A stretch of 64,000 nucleotides of DNA, taken from NCBI GenBank assembly GCA_965203605.1, contig OZ241902.1, forward strand, positions 5,518,001 to 5,582,000, in the 5' to 3' direction. The translations under genes were made by a program, and so were the position numbers. Under the pieces are notes generated by a model. It worked only from the letters and a program-made list of their open reading frames with translations. It was not told the origin of the DNA and did not search any database. The stretch is from JAPOUP01 sp965203605. GTDB taxonomy: Bacteria > Pseudomonadota > Alphaproteobacteria > Rhodobacterales > Rhodobacteraceae. This document shows, one piece after another, positions 27,089 to 36,276 of the stretch (positions are counted from its first letter, which is position 1; every line of letters begins with the position of its first letter).

Positions 27089-27446
27089 CCGTGGCGCTGG
27101 CCGAGGACTGACGTTTCAGTCTGCCCAACAGCTTCTCAGGACGTCGCTGCGGATAGCGCGACGTCAAGGAGTTCCTGAATCTCAGACCTGGATGTTCCGG
27201 CGACGATCCGGCCAAGTTCCCTGTCACCTTTCAGGACGACGAGGGTCGAACGGCGTGGAATGGCAAGCGAACGCGTCAGGGAGTCCTTCTGGAACAGATC
27301 CCAGTCCACGTCGACAAACAGGATGTGGCGGTCATAGTCCGGGTTGTCCGAACGCAGCGTGGCGATCACGCGTTCCTGTGCGGCACAGGTAGAACACCAG
27401 GACGCCTTGAAGTCCAGAAACAGGGTCTTGCCCGCTGCAAGCTCCC
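26817..27446 (+). repeat. 630-bp direct repeat, left copy (aroC 3' end + thioredoxin fragment)
   Basis: This stretch is repeated in the same orientation at 49618-50247. By eye there are two differences: A27067 versus G49868 in aroC and A27184 versus G49985 in the thioredoxin gene. Both are silent transitions. Left of the repeat the aroC gene is intact; right of it the thioredoxin sequence stops dead at 27446 and transposase sequence begins. The second copy shows the mirror situation. Confidence 0.97.
27136..27446 (-). pseudogene. Thioredoxin-domain protein, 5'-truncated copy
   Basis: This holds the last 103 codons and the stop of the thioredoxin-like protein found whole at 49937-50344, including the active site WCSTCAAQ. 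At 27446 the homology ends, and the reading frame runs on by chance into the start of a transposase gene, giving a 143-residue chimera (27136-27567). The signal peptide is missing, so the product could not be exported and is unlikely to function. Confidence 0.9.
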
Positions 27447-27567
27447 GTTCCGACTGCCGCCTGAGATGCCGCGCCGCCTCGTCCGGCGGAAGGTGCAGCG
27501 CCTCCGGGATCAGGCCGTAGCGGAACAGCGCGACCTCCTTCCGGTGGTCCCCGGTCGTGTCTTTCAT
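27447..27567 (-). pseudogene. N-terminal fragment of an IS481/Mu-type DDE transposase
   Basis: An ATG at 27567 with GGAAGGAAC upstream opens a frame beginning MKDTTGDHRKEVALFRYGLI, the usual start of the integrase-type transposase found next to DUF6431-like proteins. Only about 40 codons remain before the sequence switches at 27446/27447 to the thioredoxin gene. The catalytic domain is gone. Confidence 0.65.
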
Positions 27568-27645
27568 GGTCGTTCCTTCCGTTGTTCCGGGCGTCGGTGC
27601 GCCCGCCGGCCCCGTCTGCCACCTCCGGAGCGCCCGAAACAGGGT

Positions 27646-28128
27646 TCACTCCCTGTTGGGCGGCACCGTCAGGAGTTTCCCGCCCGTCCGCGGGGGCCTG
27701 AACCCGACCAGAGGCGGCAGGGACCACAGCCGGTCCGAGATCTCCTGGCGCAGGTCGACAGGCAGCGTCTCCGTCCCCAGCGCGGTGCGCATCGCCGGCA
27801 GCTCCGCCGGGCATCCGGGGAACAGGTCGGGATGCAGCGTGACGACAGCCGCAAGGAAGGCTGACACCTCGGCGAACGCGCCGCGAAGGCCGCGGACCGC
27901 GTTCGACATCTCCCCGCGCTCGGGGAACAGCTGCCGAGCCGCAGCCCACGGCCCCCGCGATCGGGCGAGAACGGCCATGCCGTCCCCGATCTCCTGCAGC
28001 GAGCCCGGACGGCGGGCCGCGGCGAAGTCCGGAAGAAGGCTGAACGTTGTCCGGCAGGCGGGACAGTGGAACCGGGCAACGTGCATCGGAACCGGTGTCC
28101 TGCGCCCGTAGGTCCCGTGCCGCGCCAT
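27646..28128 (-). CDS. DUF6431-like zinc-finger protein of an insertion element
   Basis: The frame reads from about 28128 as MARHGTYGRRTPVP, then RFHCPACRTTFSLLPD, then a helical C-terminal region. The CPxC-type finger followed by 'TFSLLP' is the hallmark I associate with DUF6431 proteins that precede integrase-type transposases. The matching transposase starts 78 bases downstream. The true start may be a little upstream, where more cysteines occur (PPPC, RRVCG). With the transposase truncated, the element cannot move on its own. Confidence 0.55.
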   Translation of the reverse strand: MARHGTYGRRTPVPMHVARFHCPACRTTFSLLPDFAAARRPGSLQEIGDGMAVLARSRGPWAAARQLFPERGEMSNAVRGLRGAFAEVSAFLAAVVTLHPDLFPGCPAELPAMRTALGTETLPVDLRQEISDRLWSLPPLVGFRPPRTGGKLLTVPPNRE

Positions 28129-28239
28129 CCCGCAGACGCGTCGGCGGACCCGCCTCAGGCAGGGCGGAGGGGTTGCGCGGGATCGGACGGCGATTGAAAG
28201 GCTGAAGTTCCGATTAATGTGACACCCTACACCGTCGGC

Positions 28240-28860
28240 GTCGGTGAACCGGGCCGTGCGGGTGTCGGGGCTGGCGGCGGGGCTGGCGAACAGCAGCGCG
28301 TGGTCGCCGGGTCTCCCCCCAGGGACGGAGCGGAGGCCGTGCCGCCGCAGGCGGGCGATGTGGGGCCCGCTGGACGCGGGGCCGTCCTGCAGGACGATGG
28401 CGTTCAGGCGCCGATGCCCGCGCCGGAGGTCGTCGACGGAACGCGCCGCGGCGTTGCGCCCGCAGTCGTTTCTCGTGTCCCCGTCGGTCCTGTCGACCGG
28501 CTCCGGGGCCGGCGGCAGCACCTCCCGGCGTTCCGGGTGGCGGACCACGGCGGCGGGCATGCTGTGGGAATGGCCCTTTGACCCGTCACTGCGGCTGGCG
28601 ACGCGGCAGTGGTGGCGGTGGACGGATTTCGGGCCGGGTGGCCGGTGCCGTCGACCGGGATCAGGTAGTGGCCGTCGAGGACGGGCTGGTCCTCCAGCAC
28701 CCTGCCGCGCTGCAGCCTCGCGAACAGGGCCTGAAGGCCGGGCGCAGCTGCTTTGGGTCGATCCCGCCGAAGCATTCCGCAACCGCCCTGACCGTCCCCG
28801 GCCTGCCGGGGTCCTTCCGGAACCGCATCGTCCCAACTCCCGTCAGTGAGTTCATCAGGG
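28240..28860 (-). pseudogene. Frameshifted DDE transposase relic (ISNCY-like)
   Basis: Pieces of one transposase lie in different minus-strand frames. In order they read: a short 'FGGIDPKQLRPAF' piece; 'FARLQRGRVLED' and 'LDGHYLIPVDGTG'; then 'RHPERREVLPPAPEPV', 'RNDCGRNAAARSVDDLRRGH' and 'GPASSGPHIARL' to 'GGRPGDHALLF'. This order matches a common bacterial transposase with LDGHYL-DGTG and ERNAAKRLL...LRREH motifs. At least two frameshifts are needed. The relic is cut at its left end by the DUF6431-like element. Confidence 0.6.
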
Positions 28861-28980
28861 ATGCGGTAAGGGCCGAAGGCTATGATGTCAAGGAGATTTC
28901 GGGAGGTTTCCGTCCGCCGGACCGGAAAAGTCCACGAAACCGGATTCCCGGAACCCCATGGAATACAGGGTCCGGAAGGG

Positions 28981-30132
28981 CTAGTGGAAATTGCTGACGA
29001 ACAGGCAAACTCCTCGAAGCACCATTGCCAGTTCACCCATATATGCGTCGTCGTATCCGGTGTCATTTTCCAGCACACTTAAAAAAGCGCAGCTGGTGCC
29101 GGTGATCGTATCCACCATCAGGTACTGGCCTCCATAGCCCGCATGACCGATCAGACGGCCGTCCGTCATGGTCTGATTCGAGTACTTCAGCCAATTTCTG
29201 GGTGGCGTCATGGCAGGTGCGCTGCGGGTCAAGGTCTCCAGCAGGAAACCGGCATTGGCCATCGACTGGCCAAAAAGGTCGCGCCCTTCCCGAGCCAACA
29301 GCAATCCAAACCGTGCCAGATCCCGTGCGCTCAGGCATCCACCACCAGAAAACGCGGGATAACCATCCTTGCTGAGGCTGATGTGAATAGCACCTTCATA
29401 ACCAGCGGCATCGGCAATCGCTTCGACATGTTCGGCCAGTGGAATGGGCGAAACCTTGGCCGCGATCAGAGTCAGGACATCCGTGTTTGCGGACTTATAG
29501 TCGGCATGCTGCATAACCGTGTTTGCTCGGAACCCGGTAACGGATGTGGCGAAAGCTTCAAGCGTGATTTCCGCCTCGCGCGCGCCAGGCAACCGCCACC
29601 CCAAGGCAATTTCCTCGGCATAGCAATCAGCATTCGGGTCCGCGTAATCTTCGGTAAAGTCATTGTCGACGCTCATGTCGAGAAGCGATTGAACTGTCGC
29701 GTCCGCATAGCCGCTGCCCATGTCCGGCAAATAGTCACGGACCTGCGCCTCAAGAGACAGCAGCCCTTGAGCCAGCAGCCGCCCGATGATCAGGTGGATA
29801 TGCAGTTTGCTCACCGACTGTATGGAATGGGGCAATGAGGTCGAAAAGTCATCCGCCGCCCTTTCCATGATGATCTGGTTGCCCCTCGTGCAGCAAAACG
29901 CGGAAAACGCGGGATGGGCCAGCATGTCTGCCAGCCCAGGCACTTGAGCGCTGAGATCCTGTCCGGCAGGTTCCAGCAACAGAACCTCTCTGGACCGGAC
30001 CATGAGGCAACGCCGAAACAGAAGATGCGCATTATGAAATCCGTGACGGCGAAGAGCGGGCTGGTTCCAGCGCTGCTTGTTGTCCGCGCCGACGGTCAGG
30101 TCGGGATTGGGTATGATCTTTTGGGTGCTCAA
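28981..30132 (-). CDS. Serine hydrolase of the beta-lactamase / transpeptidase fold
   Basis: The protein is about 383 residues. The SxxK nucleophile motif lies in HSIQSVSKLH, a YKSAN segment supplies the second motif, and GHAGYGGQY near the end the third. Such proteins hydrolyse amides or esters of small molecules; some act on amino-acid oligomers or lactams. No ATG gives a sensible length without running into the upstream gene. A TTG at 30132 overlaps its stop (TTGA) and leaves the conserved-looking NQPALRRHGFHN leader, so that start is preferred. It is the last gene of the operon that begins at 38161. Confidence 0.75.
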   Translation of the reverse strand: MSTQKIIPNPDLTVGADNKQRWNQPALRRHGFHNAHLLFRRCLMVRSREVLLLEPAGQDLSAQVPGLADMLAHPAFSAFCCTRGNQIIMERAADDFSTSLPHSIQSVSKLHIHLIIGRLLAQGLLSLEAQVRDYLPDMGSGYADATVQSLLDMSVDNDFTEDYADPNADCYAEEIALGWRLPGAREAEITLEAFATSVTGFRANTVMQHADYKSANTDVLTLIAAKVSPIPLAEHVEAIADAAGYEGAIHISLSKDGYPAFSGGGCLSARDLARFGLLLAREGRDLFGQSMANAGFLLETLTRSAPAMTPPRNWLKYSNQTMTDGRLIGHAGYGGQYLMVDTITGTSCAFLSVLENDTGYDDAYMGELAMVLRGVCLFVSNFH

Positions 30133-32219
30133 GACCGGGATACCTGGATCAGGGCGTCCACCGCGAGGATATGATCGACGTAGACGAACATCGGGTTGAT
30201 CTCGATCTCTGCAACCTCGGTGCGGGCTTGCAAGAAAATCTTGCACAATCCGTGGAGTGCACCTGCGATCTGCGTAATCTCCGCCCTTTGGCGGCCCCGG
30301 AACCCCTGAAGGAGTTGGGCCACCCGCAGGGAGGTGAGGGCACGGGCGATTTCCTGCTTCGAGGCGGGCAGCAGCAGGGTTGTCGCGTCGCCAACCAGTT
30401 CGGACAGAACCCCGCCGCTACCCAGCACCATATAAGGCCCAAATTGCGGATCAGAGCGCAGCGTCACGATTAGTTCCGCCAGCGGCGGTGGCGACATGGC
30501 TTCGATCAGGAAATGATCCGTCAGCGCGTTCGCATCATGCGCCACGACGGAGGTCTTCATTGTCTTGATTGCTTTCGCAAGGCCAATGGCATCCGAAATC
30601 CCCAATGCCACAGCGCCCGCTTCGGTCTTATGTTGCAGGTGCGTGGACATCATTTTCAGAGCGATCGGATATCCGATTTCCTGTGCGAGGTCCGCGGCCT
30701 TGATGGCGCTACAGGCACGCCCTTTTGGCACTGCGACAGCCCTTTCTTTCAGCCAGAGCTTGCCCTTATCCTCCGTCAGGATGATCGGATCCGTGATACT
30801 GGCGGCAGGATGCCGGGGAAGAGGCCGGTCAGCCTTTGTTCGCGCCCGCGCCTCGGACCACCAAATTGCATCGCGCATGGCGTTCAATGTCTCATGAATG
30901 CCCTGCATGGGAGCAACCCCTTGGTCGATCAGGTGCCTGCGTGTCTCGCGATCAAGGTTTTCCGGAAAGGTGGCGCAAATCGCGGCAGGAGTAGAGTGCT
31001 CCCGGGCCGCCTGCGCAAAGGCAGATGCATCATTCTGGTAATAGATCTTGGAATCATCCAACCCTGCCGCCGGATAATCCTGCACCAGAATCGCCAAGTC
31101 GGCTTGGGTAGCAGAGATGGCTTCGGCAAAGACCGGATAGGTCTTTTCGTTCTGTCCCCAGATCGGGGTCGTATAGTCCAGCGGATTAGAAACGGTGGCA
31201 ATGTCGGGCAGCAGGTTGGTCAGCGCATCCCGCCCGTCAGAGCCGATGGCAGGAAAGCGCAACCCGATCTTTTCCGCATGATCGGCCAGCATCGCGGCCC
31301 CGCCCCCCGAGCAACTGAACCCCGCAACACGCCCGCCCTTGGGCGCACCTGCCACACAGAGGTACTTCAACGTCTCCAAGAACTGCGCAGGGTTGGTGAC
31401 ACTAATCACCCCGGTGCGATCAAACAGCGCCCTATAAAGCTCGTTTGAGCCGGAGAGTGATCCGGTATGGCTAACCGTCAAGGTCGCCCCAACGGAAGAG
31501 CTGCCGGTCTTTAGCGCAACAATGGGCACGTCCCTGTCCAACGCCTTGAACGCTGCGCGTTCAAAGGCTGCGATATCGCGCAGACCTTCGATATGCAGCC
31601 CAATGGAGCGCACGGCGGGGTCTTCGGCAAAGGTATCGAGGAATTCCTCGATCCCCAACACTGCCTGATTGCCAGCGGACACCATGTAGGCCATGGGCAG
31701 GGACCGTGCGCTCATGGTGATGTCGGATGAGAACATGCCCGATTGGGTGACAATTGCGGCACCATATCCGGGCGACCAGCCGCCATGCTCAAAGGACCAG
31801 AGCGCGGCCTTGTCGATATAGTTGATCACGCCATAGCAATTGGGGCCGACAAGGGCCATGTCGCCGGTGGCCTCGATCAGGTCCGTCTCCGCCTGTGTAT
31901 TGCCTGTCTCCTTGAACCCAGCGGAAAAACAGACCACGCCACCCACCCCCATCTGTGCCAATTCGCGCAATGCGGCAGTCACTCCCCTGGCTGGAATGGC
32001 GAGGTAAACCGCATCAGGTGGTTCCGGCAGATCCGAAATTCTGGGCACACATGCCACGCCATCGAGATCGGTGCGCTTGGGATTCACTGCCCACATCCGG
32101 CCTTGAAAACCACGCCTGCGCACTTCGCGCACCGCAATCATTGCGTCGCGTCCGCCGATGAAGGCGATATGGCGCGGCTTCAGAAGACGCTCAAGATTTG
32201 CGCGCCGCGCCGGTGTCAT
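30129..32219 (-). CDS. ADP-forming acyl-CoA synthetase (CoA-binding plus ATP-grasp domains)
   Basis: This 696-residue protein joins an N-terminal CoA-binding Rossmann domain (HIAFIGGRDAMIAVREVRRRG), a succinyl-CoA-ligase-like middle and a C-terminal ATP-grasp domain (GYPIALKMMSTHLQHKTEAGAV). This is the single-chain acetate/acyl-CoA ligase (ADP-forming) design. The phosphohistidine region VGPNCYGVIN is visible in the first half. It would make or break a CoA thioester while conserving energy as ATP. Its start overlaps the stop of the acyl-CoA dehydrogenase gene (ATGA), and its stop overlaps the serine hydrolase start. Confidence 0.9.
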   Translation of the reverse strand: MTPARRANLERLLKPRHIAFIGGRDAMIAVREVRRRGFQGRMWAVNPKRTDLDGVACVPRISDLPEPPDAVYLAIPARGVTAALRELAQMGVGGVVCFSAGFKETGNTQAETDLIEATGDMALVGPNCYGVINYIDKAALWSFEHGGWSPGYGAAIVTQSGMFSSDITMSARSLPMAYMVSAGNQAVLGIEEFLDTFAEDPAVRSIGLHIEGLRDIAAFERAAFKALDRDVPIVALKTGSSSVGATLTVSHTGSLSGSNELYRALFDRTGVISVTNPAQFLETLKYLCVAGAPKGGRVAGFSCSGGGAAMLADHAEKIGLRFPAIGSDGRDALTNLLPDIATVSNPLDYTTPIWGQNEKTYPVFAEAISATQADLAILVQDYPAAGLDDSKIYYQNDASAFAQAAREHSTPAAICATFPENLDRETRRHLIDQGVAPMQGIHETLNAMRDAIWWSEARARTKADRPLPRHPAASITDPIILTEDKGKLWLKERAVAVPKGRACSAIKAADLAQEIGYPIALKMMSTHLQHKTEAGAVALGISDAIGLAKAIKTMKTSVVAHDANALTDHFLIEAMSPPPLAELIVTLRSDPQFGPYMVLGSGGVLSELVGDATTLLLPASKQEIARALTSLRVAQLLQGFRGRQRAEITQIAGALHGLCKIFLQARTEVAEIEINPMFVYVDHILAVDALIQVSRS

Positions 32220-33391
32220 GCGCCAAGCGGCCTGAGGATGGATCGAGTGATGATATGGCGTTGGATTTCGCTGGTGCCGTCCCAGATCCGTTCCAATCGG
32301 CTGTCTCGCCAGAGGCGCTGGATCGGCATTTCCTCCATCAACCCCATGCCGCCGAATATCTGCACGGCATCATCGGCGGTCCTGTTCAGCATCTCTGAGC
32401 AATAGACCTTGACCATCGCAGCATCTGCATCGCTCATGACACCCTTTTCGGCACGCTCCACGGCGTCCCGCACCATCAAATCGGCTGCGCGAAGGGATAT
32501 TGCACCGTCTGCCAGCCGAAAGCCTGTGGCCTGAAAGGCTCCAATCGGCTTGCCAAATTGTTTGCGTGTAGCAGCCCAGTCTGTCGCCATGTCCAAGATA
32601 CGCTCGGCCTTACCGCAACATGTCGCACCGACCCAGATGCGCCCCATACCGAGCCATTTTCCCGACTGCTCCAGCCCGCGCCCTTCCTCACCGAGGATCT
32701 GATCAGGGCCAAGGCGGACACTGTCGAAACTCAATTCAAACGTCTTGTAGCCACGATAGCTGACGCAATGGTTGCCTTCGTGGCAGTCGAACCCCGGAAG
32801 GCCCACATCCACCAGAAAGGCGGTCACACGCTTGCGCGGGCCGTGCGGCGTGTCATCTGTGCCGGTTGCGGCAAAGACAATTGCAAAGTCGGGCATGCAG
32901 GGACCGGAGATGAAATGTTTGGAGCCGTTGAGTATCCAGTCACTCCCATCGCGACGTGCATTGGTCTTCATCCCCATGACGTCTGACCCCGCGTCAGGCT
33001 CAGTCAGGGCAAAAAGCTCTCGCTTTTCACCGCGCACGGCGGGCAACAGATACCGCTCGCGCTGATCCCCTTCGCAGGCCATCAGCAGTTCCGTCGGCCG
33101 TGCCACCCAGCTTTGCAGCGCGTGGCTGGTACGGCCGTATTCCCGCTCGATGAGCGACATCGGCCCATAGCCCAGCCCGCCACCGCCGACCTCTTCCGGC
33201 AGGTTGCACGCGAAAAGGCCCAACTCGTGGGATTTGGCCTCGATCTGGCGTCCGATCTCTTCCGGTACATAACCGAGGCGGTCCACCTCCTCTTCGTGCG
33301 GATACATTTCCGTTTCCACAAAGCGTCGGACCGTGCTGACCAGCAGTTCGTTTTCGAGACCAGCTTCCATGTTCATGGCAGCTTCACTCAT
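32216..33391 (-). CDS. Acyl-CoA dehydrogenase (CaiA-like)
   Basis: The 391-residue flavoprotein shows LTEPDAGSD and the FAD-binding IQIFGGMGLMEEMPIQRLWRD arrangement of acyl-CoA dehydrogenases. The residue usually serving as catalytic base in the 'YEGT' loop is aspartate here (RIWDGTSEIQ). It would introduce a 2,3-double bond into a CoA ester, passing electrons to ETF. The start at 33391 overlaps the permease stop (ATGA); the longer frame to 33520 lies inside the permease gene. In this cluster it could play the CaiA role on a betaine-like acyl-CoA. Confidence 0.9.
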   Translation of the reverse strand: MSEAAMNMEAGLENELLVSTVRRFVETEMYPHEEEVDRLGYVPEEIGRQIEAKSHELGLFACNLPEEVGGGGLGYGPMSLIEREYGRTSHALQSWVARPTELLMACEGDQRERYLLPAVRGEKRELFALTEPDAGSDVMGMKTNARRDGSDWILNGSKHFISGPCMPDFAIVFAATGTDDTPHGPRKRVTAFLVDVGLPGFDCHEGNHCVSYRGYKTFELSFDSVRLGPDQILGEEGRGLEQSGKWLGMGRIWVGATCCGKAERILDMATDWAATRKQFGKPIGAFQATGFRLADGAISLRAADLMVRDAVERAEKGVMSDADAAMVKVYCSEMLNRTADDAVQIFGGMGLMEEMPIQRLWRDSRLERIWDGTSEIQRHIITRSILRPLGA

Positions 33392-34185
33392 TCTGCCTGC
33401 GCCTTGGCATTGCGCCGCGACAGGATCGCGGAGGTCCCAAATGCAATCAGGGTAATGGCGATCAGGACCACGGCGGCTGCAGCCACCGTCGGATCGGTGT
33501 TTTCGCGGATGCCGTTCCACATGCGGCGCGGCAGTGTGTAGACGCTGTACTTTGAAATGAACAGCGTCACCACGATCTCATCCCAACTGAGGATGAAGGC
33601 AAAAAGGGCCCCCGCAAAGACTCCGGGCTTGATCGAAGGCAGGATCACCCGGCGCATTGTGGTCCAGTTGGAGGCCCCGAGGTTCTTCGAGGCTTGCTCT
33701 AGCTTGGGATCAAACGTCGCCAGCGATGCGCTGACCGTGATCAGCACCATAGGGGCCGCCAAGATCGTGTGCGCGAGGATCAATCCCGCGTAGCTGTCCA
33801 GCAGGCCCAGCGGGATCCACAAGCGATAGAAAGCCATAGCGGAAATGATCTGAGGGATGATCAGTGGAAGCAGCAGAAAGGCGCGGACCAATTCACTGTA
33901 ATTGGACGACACTCGCCAGAGCCCGATGGCACAAAGCGTGCCAAGAAGCGTGGCCAGCGCGGAACAGGACAGGGCGATGACTCCACTTTGAAAGAAGCTC
34001 GACATCCATTCTTCGCTAGTGAACAGCTTCTCGAAATGACGCAGCGAATATTCACCATTGGGCATGGACAAAAAGCGCTTTGGTGTGAGCGACACCGGGA
34101 TCGCGATCAGTGCCGGGGTTACCAAGAACAGCAACAGCACCCACGCGCCAGCGCGGTTGAATTGCGAAAAAAAGCCGGATTTCAT
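33388..34185 (-). CDS. ABC transporter permease, PotC-like
   Basis: This 265-residue membrane protein has about six hydrophobic helices and the inner-membrane loop ASKNLGASNWTTMRRVILPSIKPG, which contacts the ATPase. The family is the second permease of spermidine/putrescine-type importers. The ATG at 34185 overlaps the stop of the other permease (ATGA). It belongs to a five-cistron import and activation unit with the binding protein and ATPase upstream and the acyl-CoA enzymes downstream. Confidence 0.9.
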   Translation of the reverse strand: MKSGFFSQFNRAGAWVLLLFLVTPALIAIPVSLTPKRFLSMPNGEYSLRHFEKLFTSEEWMSSFFQSGVIALSCSALATLLGTLCAIGLWRVSSNYSELVRAFLLLPLIIPQIISAMAFYRLWIPLGLLDSYAGLILAHTILAAPMVLITVSASLATFDPKLEQASKNLGASNWTTMRRVILPSIKPGVFAGALFAFILSWDEIVVTLFISKYSVYTLPRRMWNGIRENTDPTVAAAAVVLIAITLIAFGTSAILSRRNAKAQAE

Positions 34186-35030
34186 CGCCCAACCCCTCCG
34201 AACGCCGTGCTGAGCTTCATGAAGCGTGACATGATCCACAGCATCGCCAGAACGCCAAAGAGCATGATCGCGGCCAACATCGCCGCCGTGCCCCATTTCA
34301 GCGTGACCAGCAGCTGGACTGAGATATATTCCGCCACCATCAGCACCTTGCCGCCCCCCAGCACCGCTGGCGTGATGTAAAAACCAAGGCTCAGGATGAA
34401 GACAAGCAGGGTGGAGGCCACCAGCCCCGGCATGGTCAATGGCAGGTAGATGCGCCAGAAGGTCTGCGTGCCATTGGCACCGAGATTGCGCGAGGCATCC
34501 ATCACCCGCTGGTCAATGGATTGCATCGAGACCAGCAGCGGCAGCACCGCATAGGGGATCATGTAATGCACCATGCCGATCAGAACGCCGAGTTCGTTAC
34601 GCATGAAGGCAATCGGTTCCGCGATCAGGCCGATATCCTCCAGCGTGACATTGACCAGGCCCTTGCGCCCCAGCAGCATCAGCCAGGCAAAGGTGCGCAC
34701 AAGGATAGAAATCCAGAAGGACACCAGCAGAAAGGTCAGCATGTAGTTTTTCTGGCGCTGGTGGCAGTGCATCATGGCATAGGCGATAGAATAGCCCAGC
34801 GTGACGCTGAAGATTGTCGTGATGATGCAGATTCGCACGGTGGTCCAGACAATCCGGATCAGCGCGTCACTTTCCCCCAGCTTGGCATAGTTGCCAAACC
34901 CCGGCTCGGGGTCCGTGACGCTCAGCCAAAGAATATTCACGATCGGCCCCAGATAAAGCGCGACCACCATCAGCAGCAGGGGCGAGATGATCACCCATCC
35001 TGGGTGGATATGACGGGTTAGGGCTTGCAT
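34182..35030 (-). CDS. ABC transporter permease, PotB-like
   Basis: The 282-residue membrane protein begins at ATG 35030 (MQALTRHIHPGW); the frame to 35153 runs into the previous gene. About six transmembrane segments and the coupling loop DASRNLGANGTQTFWRIYLPL are visible. It matches the first permease of polyamine-type ABC importers. Its stop overlaps the next permease start by four bases. Confidence 0.9.
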   Translation of the reverse strand: MQALTRHIHPGWVIISPLLLMVVALYLGPIVNILWLSVTDPEPGFGNYAKLGESDALIRIVWTTVRICIITTIFSVTLGYSIAYAMMHCHQRQKNYMLTFLLVSFWISILVRTFAWLMLLGRKGLVNVTLEDIGLIAEPIAFMRNELGVLIGMVHYMIPYAVLPLLVSMQSIDQRVMDASRNLGANGTQTFWRIYLPLTMPGLVASTLLVFILSLGFYITPAVLGGGKVLMVAEYISVQLLVTLKWGTAAMLAAIMLFGVLAMLWIMSRFMKLSTAFGGVGR

Positions 35031-35095
35031 CCCGAGCTTTCGATCAGGGCTTGGCCGCCCGACCACTGGGACCGGACGACCAGACAGTTGAGTGA

Positions 35096-36202
35096 TCAGC
35101 TGATCGCTTCGAGGAAGGCGTTCACCGCGTAGCCGCCGTTTTTGCCCCACCATTCGGGATCGTTGTAGACTATCTTGTCGATGTTCATCGCCGAGGTGAT
35201 CGCATAGGGTTGCTGGTCTTCAGGAATCTGGCTGAAGGCCTCGGGGTTGGAAGGGGTCATGCCGAGGCAATCCAGCAGCGCCAGCTGTGCCGGCACCTCT
35301 TGCGCCGTGGCGATGAAATCCATCACCGCAGCACCCGCCGGGTTGCCCTTGGGCACGATATAGGCCCCCGGCATCGCCATGGCCTGGTTGTTCACCAGCT
35401 TGTACCGGCCATCGGTGTCATTTTCGATGTTGCGGCCCCGGTTCTGCCAGACCATGCCAAGGGAAACTTCACCGTTCACGACCATCGAGTGCGCCTCGGA
35501 CCCCGATCCCCAGTAAAGGCTGTTGTCCTTGATGGACTTGATCTTGGACAGCGCGCGGTCCATGTCGAGCGGATAGAGCGTGTCGCCGGCTACGCCGTCG
35601 GCCATCAATGCGGCCTCAAGCGAACCATTGGCCCATTTGTACAGTGAACGCGCACCGGGGAACTTCTCCACATCGAAGAAATCTGCCCAGTTTTGGGGCG
35701 GGTTATCGCCAAATGTTTCGGTATCATAGACAAATGCGTAGCCATAAAGGATCACCGAAACACCATGTTCCAGCGCATAGCCGGGCAAGGTCTTTTCCTT
35801 GGAGACAACCGAATAATCAATCGGCTCCAAATGTCCGGTGGGCCCGAGGGACACGGCATTGAAGAGATCCGCATCCGCCACATCGGCAGTCACGTTGCCA
35901 CTGTCGACCATCTCCTTGATCTTGCCTTCCAGAGGGCCGGAGGTGTCGAACTTCAACCCCTTGCCAGTCTTGGCGGTAAAGGCCTCCCCGATGGCGGAAC
36001 CATGGCATTCCTCGGATTGACCACCCCAATTCCACATCACAACGTGATCTGCAGCCGCTTCGGCGTCACCCGCCAGAACGGCATTCATTGCAACGCCAGA
36101 GGCACCACAAAGTGCCAGGAACGTGCGCCGGTCCATGCGGCCCGCCTTGAAGGCGTGGGCGCTTTCGGTCAGCATTTCCTTCTTGAATTGTTTGTCGTGC
36201 AT
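35096..36202 (-). CDS. Periplasmic substrate-binding protein of a polyamine-type ABC importer
   Basis: The 368-residue protein has a Tat-like leader (MDRRTFLALCGASGVAMNAVLAG) preceded by about 24 N-terminal residues. The mature part begins DHVVMWNWGGQSEE, a form common in PotD/PotF-type and betaine-type binding proteins. The aromatic residues near this start suit cation-pi binding of a positively charged amine. It sits between the permeases and the ATPase in one operon, so the imported compound is probably the substrate of the catabolic genes. Confidence 0.88.
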   Translation of the reverse strand: MHDKQFKKEMLTESAHAFKAGRMDRRTFLALCGASGVAMNAVLAGDAEAAADHVVMWNWGGQSEECHGSAIGEAFTAKTGKGLKFDTSGPLEGKIKEMVDSGNVTADVADADLFNAVSLGPTGHLEPIDYSVVSKEKTLPGYALEHGVSVILYGYAFVYDTETFGDNPPQNWADFFDVEKFPGARSLYKWANGSLEAALMADGVAGDTLYPLDMDRALSKIKSIKDNSLYWGSGSEAHSMVVNGEVSLGMVWQNRGRNIENDTDGRYKLVNNQAMAMPGAYIVPKGNPAGAAVMDFIATAQEVPAQLALLDCLGMTPSNPEAFSQIPEDQQPYAITSAMNIDKIVYNDPEWWGKNGGYAVNAFLEAIS

Positions 36203-36276
36203 TTTTTTCTCCTACTGGATCCGGGATCAGGCCCGGTTTGCTGTTATGACGCCTCTGGGCGTTCTAATTGGGGTGC

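Noticed and set aside
27136..27567. Apparent 143-residue thioredoxin-like gene
   Set aside because: Chimera of a transposase start and a truncated thioredoxin across the repeat junction at 27446/27447; not a native gene.
27646..28836. 396-codon minus-strand frame as one gene
   Set aside because: It merges two things: the DUF6431-like protein at its end and part of a frameshifted transposase at its beginning.
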